Shown here: positions 58,901 to 64,000 of the stretch, one piece after another
Numbering within the stretch: position 1 is the stretch's first letter
Layout: each line of letters opens with the position of its first letter
NCBI RefSeq assembly: GCF_902459465.1
Contig: NC_047070.1
Coordinates: 558,001-622,000 of the forward strand
DNA: 64,000 bases
Source: Asterias rubens
Lineage: Eukaryota; Echinodermata; Asteroidea; Forcipulatida; Asteriidae
Reading direction: 5' to 3'
Translations under genes and position numbers: made by a program
The notes under the pieces: model-generated
Seen by the model: only the letters and a program-made list of their open reading frames with translations
What the model was told of the DNA's origin: nothing
The model's database searches: none

Positions 58901-60513
58901 CGAAAACCGTGCTGTGAGTCTGACAAGATGTTGTTGTCATCGAGATGGCGGATTATTGCACAGTAAATGATGTGCTCACAGAGCTTGCATAGGATTGAGG
59001 TGAGAGAGATGGGCCGATAGTTAGCTGCATCTGACCTGCTACCCTTCTTGAATATAGGGACAACGTGGGCTTTCTTCCACTGCAGTGGCACTCTACCTTG
59101 GTTGATGGAGGACTGAAGTAAGAGTGTAATTGCAGGAGAGACTTCTTCCGCTATTTCCTTCAGGAGCTTAGCAGGTATGCCATCGGGGCCAGATGCAGTA
59201 AATGGCTTGAGGTTCCTGAGAAGTTTGATGACTCCATTTTGGCTTACAGAGATGGATTCCATAGCAGGATAGATGGAGGGACCCAAATCAGGAGGCGCTG
59301 AGCCATCGTCCTTGGAGAACACGGAGGTGAACTGTCGGTTTAAGGCATTGGCTTTGGACTTTGGTTCCACATGCAGGAGTCCGTCTTCTTTAAGTGGGGC
59401 CACTCCCATCTGGTCACGTCGTAGGGTTACGAGTCACTCCCAATCAATGCAGGGCGAAATGGTCAAACACGTACAATTTCGACAGCTAGTCAACAGATTT
59501 GCTCAATTTTTACCTACAAAAACTTACCAGATCCCGGAGCGAAACAGTCACAAATTTCCCAGGTTCTATTTTGAACCTGTCGCTTCGCCATTTTGTGACT
59601 TCCCGATGTTCATTGCTGTTGGACTAAACCATTCTGTAAAAGGGGTGTTATAATGCAGCGCGGCAGTGCGTGTGCGCTGTCCGTTTACACTGCCCGCTGT
59701 TCACTCACTTAAAGCACTGCCGCACTGCAGCACCCCTTGTAACACCCCTTTTACAGAATGGTTTAGTCAAACTCGGTGGCGGCTCGGTCGGCAGGTCGTC
59801 AATTCAATTGGCTGGTACCTGCGGTTGGGTTCAGCGCTTGGTGTCAGCGCATATGGTAACCAGTGACAGGTTCAAAAATAGAACCTGGGAAATTTGGGAC
59901 TGTTTCGCTCCAGGAATCTGGTAAGTTTTTGTCCTTTTTTTCAAAATATTTTCTCAATTGTGTTTTTGAATGTTATTCATTAGACATTGAGGATTAAGTT
60001 CATAGACCTGTTCATAGAATTTGTGTCATTATTTTTTAAAAGTGGTAAAAAATGAGCAAATCTGTTGACTAAAATATTTCCCCCTGCATCGATTGGGAGT
60101 GACTCGTAACTCGTAATTTCGGCAGGAGGGTTACGTTATCGCAACTATCAACTTGAATGCAACGGAGGAGTCCAACCTGGGGCTGGGGGAGGTCACTAAC
60201 TCAGTTCAGTGAACAGTGAGTGTGGATTTCCGTGAGTGTTACCGATGCAAGCCAATTTACAATCCACCTGTACTCACTTCACTGACTGAGTGACGCCTAG
60301 CCCCACTTGTGTGGCAAAGGATGGCTGTTCAGCTATCCTTGGCCACACAAGTGGGGCTAAGCATGGAGGAATAAATTACGGGCTAAGTCATAAGTGACGC
60401 CTGCATCATTTTTTGCATGATGATCATTTTTGACATTTTGAATAATTTCTGACCATATTTGGTAAGGTTTTCATCTAAAACAAATTGCTATACCACCAAT
60501 CAATACTCACCAT
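52910..60513 (-). CDS. ARL3: ADP-ribosylation factor-like protein 3 (ARL3), complete, 5 coding exons
   Basis: Small Arf-family GTPase that, with GTP bound, releases lipidated cargo from carriers such as UNC119 and PDE6D in cilia. Minus-strand coding exons: 60513-60511 (ATG only), 56136-55932, 54972-54866, 54003-53818, 52957-52910. Together they give 549 nt and 182 aa, exactly the human ARL3 length. Visible motifs: amphipathic N-terminus [11 protein letters not shown]-loop GLDNAGKT (24-31), switch [13 protein letters not shown], switch II WDIGGQ (Gln71), NKQD, and the lysine tail TQTKKK. Exon 1 is a single ATG followed by a strong donor gtgagt, and it joins in frame to GGT-TTG so that the protein starts MGLL as in the family. 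Intron 1 is 4.4 kb and filled with mobile DNA. SFXN2 is divergent about 1.5 kb away. ARL2 is less likely, given length and C-terminus. Confidence 0.95.
53092..53254. repeat. MITE, GGTTCATACTTCCTGCG family
   Basis: CCGGTTCATACTTCCTGCGA and GCAGGAAGTATGAACCGG are perfect inverted termini. Best copy of the family; others at 19124 and 18030. In ARL3 intron 4. Confidence 0.8.
53818..54003 (-). CDS. ARL3: ARL3 coding exon 4 (NKQD)
   Basis: Encodes [33 protein letters not shown] and [19 protein letters not shown] is the guanine-specificity motif. Phase 0 at both ends; donor gtaagg. Confidence 0.95.
54057..54300 (-). repeat. Retroposon 3'-end-like repeat with (AAT)n
   Basis: AAT microsatellite then TTGTAAGGCGCACTTTCTCT and text parallel to 22650-22965. 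Minus-strand orientation, in ARL3 intron 3. Confidence 0.5.
54866..54972 (-). CDS. ARL3: ARL3 coding exon 3
   Basis: Completes GGQ (Gln71) and encodes [20 protein letters not shown] then [14 protein letters not shown]. Acceptor cttcag, donor gtaagt. Confidence 0.95.
55492..55886. repeat. TTAA-flanked MITE, family A
   Basis: TTAA at 55488-55491 and 55887-55890; AGGCACTGGATACTGTTGGT and GGTGTCCAGTGTCT ends. In ARL3 intron 2, ending about 45 bp from exon 2. Confidence 0.8.
55932..56136 (-). CDS. ARL3: ARL3 coding exon 2 (P-loop, switch I)
   Basis: Acceptor ttggcag; encodes residues 2-69 from GLLKLL through the [10 protein letters not shown]-loop to WDIG plus one base of Gly70. The donor is a weak-looking gtataa. 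Confidence 0.95.
56221..56345 (+). repeat. tRNA-derived SINE relic in ARL3 intron 1
   Basis: Contains a pol III A box (TAGTGAGAAGG, 56230-56240) and B box (GGTTCAAGTCC, 56270-56280) at tRNA-like spacing, followed by CTGGTCTTAACACTT. That tail matches a minus-strand relic near 13350, so both look like copies of one SINE family. A tRNA gene is excluded by poor cloverleaf pairing. Confidence 0.6.
57290..57385. repeat. Second copy of the fold-back core sequence
   Basis: Resembles 59610-59696: both contain ACTAAACCATTCTGTAAAAG followed by GGGGTGTTA and a CAGTGC-rich stretch. Probably a fragment of another element of the same family, just outside the fold-back. Confidence 0.6.
57532..60159. mobile_element. 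Fold-back (long inverted repeat) element interrupted by the retrotransposon
   Basis: Outer inverted repeats 57532-57572 and 60119-60159 match at 40 of 41 bases. Inner arms also pair: 59426-59454 with 60082-60110, about 59490-59590 with 59863-59945, and 59618-59645 with 59742-59770. In the right arm the first two blocks are only 8 bp apart, while in the left arm they are 1.85 kb apart, with the retrotransposon filling that gap. Located in ARL3 intron 1. A single-ended relative of the terminus occurs near 45567-45596. Confidence 0.75.
57573..59425 (-). pseudogene. 5'-truncated non-LTR retrotransposon, reverse transcriptase broken by a frameshift
   Basis: Two overlapping minus-strand frames form one reverse transcriptase. 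Frame one (59409-58816) carries the fingers ([41 protein letters not shown]). Frame two (58819-57698) carries [33 protein letters not shown], the catalytic FADD, and a C-terminal part ([27 protein letters not shown]). They join at about 58,825-58,835, where one base appears lost. The endonuclease is missing. The 3' end has short GGAA repeats (57588-57600), like the microsatellite tails of CR1/jockey-type elements. It lies in ARL3 intron 1, inside one arm of a fold-back element. Dead copy. Confidence 0.88.
60298..60359. repeat. 62-bp hairpin with TA-flanked TAGCCCC ends
   Basis: Arms 60298-60322 and 60335-60359 match at 24 of 25 bases, with a 12-bp loop. Ends TAGCCCC/GGGGCTA resemble the TAGCCCACC family at 46814 and 61466. 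Located in ARL3 intron 1. Confidence 0.65.
60511..60513 (-). CDS. ARL3: ARL3 coding exon 1 (start codon only)
   Basis: ATG immediately followed on the minus strand by gtgagtattg, a strong 5' splice site. Splicing to 56136 yields Met-Gly-Leu-Leu-Lys, the ARL3 N-terminus. Exon extent upstream (5' UTR) is not resolved. Confidence 0.8.
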
Positions 60514-60665
60514 TGTAATGTGGAGGAACTTTTTCAGTAAATGACAAAACAATGACCAGGATAGGAACTCTCTATTTTAATTATTTGTAAATTTTAACAT
60601 GCGAAGAACGCCGTTTCGTAGTAGTGAAATGTGTGTGCGGAGCTGAGCAGCAGTAACTATGTATG

Positions 60666-60673
60666 TGACGTCA
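60666..60673. promoter_or_regulatory. CRE palindrome TGACGTCA
   Basis: Perfect 8-bp CREB/ATF site about 150 bp upstream of the ARL3 start codon, in the divergent promoter. The site is symmetric, so it could serve both genes. Function is inferred. Confidence 0.45.
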
Positions 60674-61465
60674 CAACAATCCAGGATAAAAAAATTGTTT
60701 TACTACGATCCTACTGGACAACTTGTAATTATCCGAGAAACACTTATTGGGAGTATTTGTAATGTTTATTTCAAACTATTTTTAAATATGCAAGTTTAAA
60801 ATACTCACTTTAACGTCATAAATTTGTGTGGAAATTATCAACCAATGTGTTTTATTTACCTTATTCCAAATTAGTCGTGGGAATTCAATTTTGTGTACAA
60901 TAAGGTCTTGTCTGTACCCCAAACTGGTTGAACGCAATTTGATGAAAAAAATCAATGTGCACCAGTCTTTTTTGTATTTGTATAACCTCTTCTCCGGGAG
61001 ATAGAATTATTTTTGTGTGAAACTGATACGACTTTCTACCTTCTATGAATACGAGGTTTAAAGTTGTTGACGTCGCGATGAGTCTCTCCTTGATTGATTG
61101 AGCAGATTGAGTGTAAGTTTGTAAAAGTTGTAAGCAGCGTTTGCGCAAGTTGTGAGTGGTGTTCCCGGTATGATATTTGTTTTTCACAATGTTTTTTTAT
61201 TACTAATAATTTATATTTTATTATTTAGTGCAAGTATGTTTTGTCCAGACATTAACCTAAGCTGTTTGCTACTCTCTTCAGTTCGACTTCGGCGGGGGCT
61301 GATATGAACCCGCTGATATCGAGGGTGTGCAGCGGCGGTATATAGAGCTGGGACTTTTTCAGTGGGCGGGGCGGGTGGGGGCATTTTTGGGGCATTTTTG
61401 GGGATGGAGGCGGGGTTAGGGGGCGGTGGAAAAGAGTTTGTCCCTGCCTGGGGGGATGCTATTGC

Positions 61466-61602
61466 TAGCCCACCTTGTTGAGCTGTTAATAGTTAACATA
61501 TCGATCTGATGATACCGGGTGTAAAACTTAAAATAAAACTAAAAAAGAGAGCCATTACAATTTACATTATTTATTAACACTACAGCTCAACATGGTGGGC
61601 TA
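61466..61602. repeat. TA-flanked MITE, TAGCCCACC family
   Basis: Terminal inverted repeats TAGCCCACCTTGTTGAGCTG and its complement (one mismatch) enclose 137 bp. Same termini as 46814-46904. TA at both edges suggests a Tc1/mariner-type target site. Sits in the SFXN2 5' region. Confidence 0.7.
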
Positions 61603-62027
61603 GGCTAGGGGGAATGCAAGCTTTTATTTTGGGTGGTTATGCTGCACCCCTGCAGGGGGGCCGCATTCCTGGTCACGATCATTCCCTGGGAGTGGGACCC
61701 TGCATTTTTGGTAACTAATTTTGCTTTTATTTTAGGCCTATTTTTTTGTAAGCACTGATTCTTTTTTTTTGTTGGGGGGGGGGGTTGGGGACTGGACATT
61801 CCTTTTACAAAGTGCTGGATGCCTGTTTGTCAACAGAATCCTTAAAAAAATAATTCATAGCTCAAGTTAGCTCAAATCTGTTCAATCAAGACTCCCCTTC
61901 ACTCTTGCTCAGCCTTTCACTCACTGCCACTATCACTCAGTCGTCAAATACATCAGCTGGAAGAATAAAATGATGACATTGTTTTCAGTTTTCTTCCTGT
62001 GATAATTTCTCACTGTCATACTTACAG

Positions 62028-62262
62028 GCTTAAAAGACTGCGTCTCTCTTGGAAAGATGGCTGAATCTCTGGTCAACCAGGAGCAAAATGTTCAAATGAC
62101 GCCGTTTGGGAAGCCTCCAAGATTGGACTTGTCCAAGCCACGCTGGGACCAAACAACCTTCGTAGGCAGACTGAAGCATTTCTTCAATGTGACTGACCCA
62201 CGTACTGTTATATGCAGTGACAAACAGCTGTATGCAGCAAAAGATTTGGTCAACAACTACAA
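62028..62262 (+). CDS. SFXN2: SFXN2 exon with start codon
   Basis: Acceptor cttacag ends at 62027, giving a 29-nt 5' UTR piece before ATG 62057, so at least one non-coding exon lies upstream. Coding runs 69 codons to ...LVNNY plus AA; donor gtgagt. Confidence 0.85.
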
Positions 62263-62949
62263 GTGAGTCCTAATAATATATCAGGCACTTTGAAAGGTCA
62301 AGGGCACCAAGGCATTTTCTTTTTGGTAAAGGGCACCCTATGAGGAAATTGTAAATTTCTACTGGAGCATTTCAAGGGCACGGAGACAATGACCAGGATG
62401 GAGGCAATCGCCTTTGTTGCCTCCTTGAAGTGTAACGATGAACTCTACTCCAGTGTGGTGGTTAATAACTTAATTCATAATTTAAGAATTTGTCAACAAG
62501 CGGTTATCTTCCTAATAAGTAACACTGTTTACATTACAAATCTCTGTCTGTGAGTTGTGGTGGTTCTAAAAAGAACTTGTGGGGTGACAACTCAATGCTT
62601 TGATTTTGTACCAGAATCTGTGCAGCAAACTACAAATGGGACATTCTGAAGGTTTTGTGCCCTGGAAGATAATTGGGAAGATGGTCAAAAGTAGCAAGCA
62701 CCCTTTGTGAAACATACAAGTTAGCATTTGTGTATTTTTGGTTATAGAAGAATAATTGCCTTTTGTTTTGTTTGATAGAATGGGCCTTGAACCACCGGGT
62801 ACCACAGAGGAGCAGCTTTGGTTTGCACAGAAGCTTTATATGTCAGCTTTCCATCCAGACCATGGGGAGAAAATGAATCTGATCGGAAAGATGTCATTTC
62901 AAGTTCCAGGTGGTATGGCAATAACGGGGGCCATGTTGCAGTGGTACAA
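62057..62949 (+). CDS. SFXN2: Sideroflexin-2, N-terminal part (first two coding exons; continues beyond the window)
   Basis: Multipass mitochondrial inner-membrane carrier of the sideroflexin/tricarboxylate-carrier family; relatives transport serine, and SFXN2 is linked to iron and heme handling. Coding exons 62057-62262 and 62779-62949 are joined through a split AA|A Lys codon. Visible blocks: [77 protein letters not shown]. The combination [14 protein letters not shown] and MSFQVPGGM fits SFXN2 better than SFXN1 or SFXN3. The start is the first ATG after a 5' UTR acceptor at 62027. The second exon ends AA|gtaagt at 62949, where a 44-bp tandem array made of this junction begins. The remaining exons lie past 64,000. 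Confidence 0.92.
62779..62949 (+). CDS. SFXN2: SFXN2 second coding exon
   Basis: Acceptor gatag|A; encodes [18 protein letters not shown] through ITGAMLQWY plus AA of the next codon. The last 35 nt form the first half of the 44-bp repeat unit that follows. Confidence 0.9.
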
Positions 62950-63794
62950 GTAAGTAGAATGGCAATAACGGGGGCCATGTTGCAGTGATACAAGTAAGTA
63001 GAATGGCAATAACGGGGGCCATGTTACAGTGATACAAGTAAGTAGAATGGCAATAAGGGGGGCCATGTTACAGTGATACAAGTAAGTAGAATGGCAATAA
63101 GGGGGGCCATGTTACAGTGATACAAGTAAGTAGAATGGCAATAAGGGGGGCCATGTTACAGTGATACAAGTAAGTAGAATGGCAATAACGGGGGCCATGT
63201 TACAGTGATACAAGTAAGTAGAATGGCAATAACGGGGGCCATGTTACAGTGATACAAGTAAGTAGAATGGCAATAAGGGGGGCCATGTTACAGTGATACA
63301 AGTAAGTAGAATGGCAATAAGGGGGGCCATGTTACAGTGATACAAGTAAGTAGAATGGCAATAAGGGGGGTCATGTTACAGTGATACAAGTAAGTAGAAT
63401 GGCAATAAGGGGGGCCATGTTACAGTGATACAAGTAAGTAGAATGGCAATAAGGGGGGCCATGTTACAGTGATACAAGTAAGTAGAATGGCAATAAGGGG
63501 GGCCATGTTACAGTGATACAAGTAAGTAGAATGGCAATAAGGGGGGCCATGTTACAGTGATACAAGTAAGTAGAATGGCAATAAGGGGGGCCATGTTACA
63601 GTGATACAAGTAAGTAGAATGGTAATAAGGGGGGCCATGTTGCAGTGATACAAGTAAGTAGAATGGCAATAAGGGGGGCCATGTTACAGTGATACAAGTA
63701 AGTAGAATGGCAATAAGGGGGGCCATGTTACAGTGATACAAGTAAGTAGAATGGTAATAAGGGGGGCCATGTTGCAGTGGTACAAGCAAGTCAG
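62915..63794 (+). repeat. 44-bp x 20 tandem array made of the SFXN2 exon-intron junction
   Basis: Exactly 880 bp, 20 units of 44 bp without indels. Each unit starts ATGGCAATAA (two are ATGGTAATAA) and ends TACAAGTAAGTAGA. Unit 1 is the end of the SFXN2 exon (coding for [11 protein letters not shown]) plus its donor. Units 1-19 keep GTAAGT; unit 20 has GCAAGT. 44 is not a multiple of 3, and reading past the first donor meets TAA immediately. Confidence 0.95.
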
Positions 63795-63880
63795 AGACTT
63801 CATCAGGGCTATAATGTGAGGGTGAGGGGGAATTTATTCACAAGGGGTCATGGCTCACATATTTTACTGGAATAACACCA

Positions 63881-64000
63881 GGGGTCGATTTCACAAAGAA
63901 ATAAAATTGATCGCAAGACAAGTTGTCAGTATTGCCATAGTGATTTGATTGAATTGCAGTTAAGATCAATCTGAGCTCTTTGTGAAATCAACCTCGGGGG
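63881..64000. repeat. MITE-like inverted repeat in SFXN2 intron
   Basis: Ends GGGGTCGATTTCACAAAG (63881) and CTTTGTGAAATCAACCTCGG (about 63979-63998) are inverted copies. A related pair occurs at 11286-11455. Runs to the window edge. Confidence 0.6.

Larger units (their letters stand above)
60514..62027. promoter_or_regulatory. Divergent ARL3 / SFXN2 promoter region
   Basis: DNA between the ARL3 start exon (minus) and the SFXN2 start exon (plus). It holds a perfect palindromic CRE, TGACGTCA, at 60666-60673, and GC-rich sequence with GC boxes (GGGCGGGGCGGG) near 61,365, plus a TATATA at about 61,340. Both genes must start transcription within or close to this stretch. A TA-flanked MITE (61466-61602) sits inside it. 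Transcription starts themselves cannot be placed from sequence. Confidence 0.55.

Overview
This window is animal (metazoan) genomic DNA: three multi-exon genes with canonical GT-AG introns, set in AT-rich, repeat-dense DNA. The gene sequences, the many short inverted-repeat elements, the tRNA-derived SINE relics and a TTAGGG-like tract fit a marine deuterostome. An echinoderm (sea star type) is my best guess, inferred from style and not proven.

Layout. Positions 1-17.3 kb are intergenic and hold MITE-like inverted repeats, a 66-bp hairpin minisatellite, 65-bp and 50-bp arrays, a 10-bp array beside a non-LTR retrotransposon fragment, and tRNA-like relics. Positions 17,378-33,380 (minus strand) hold a complete eight-exon MGAT2 gene (467 aa), the Golgi GlcNAc-transferase II of N-glycan branching. 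Positions 33.4-52.9 kb are gene-poor and very rich in repeats: TTAA-flanked MITEs, 54-bp and 22-bp minisatellites, a 1.4-kb terminal-inverted-repeat element, two fold-back-like elements (one enclosing telomere-like repeats) and two perfect hairpins. Positions 52,910-60,513 (minus) hold a complete five-exon ARL3 gene (182 aa), whose first coding exon is just the ATG. Its 4.4-kb first intron contains a fold-back element with a broken reverse transcriptase lodged in one arm. Positions 62,057 to the window end (plus) hold the first two coding exons of SFXN2 (sideroflexin-2), divergent from ARL3 across about 1.5 kb of GC-box and CRE-bearing DNA. The second SFXN2 exon runs directly into a perfect 20 x 44-bp array built from its own exon-intron junction.

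How the genes relate. ARL3 (ciliary small GTPase) and SFXN2 (mitochondrial carrier) do not share a pathway, but from memory they are also head-to-head neighbours in human 10q24. The pair therefore looks like an ancient divergent gene pair with a shared promoter region. MGAT2 acts separately in the Golgi.

Most long open frames outside these genes are tandem repeats read as protein, not genes. Gene identities rest on remembered family sequences; no search was run.
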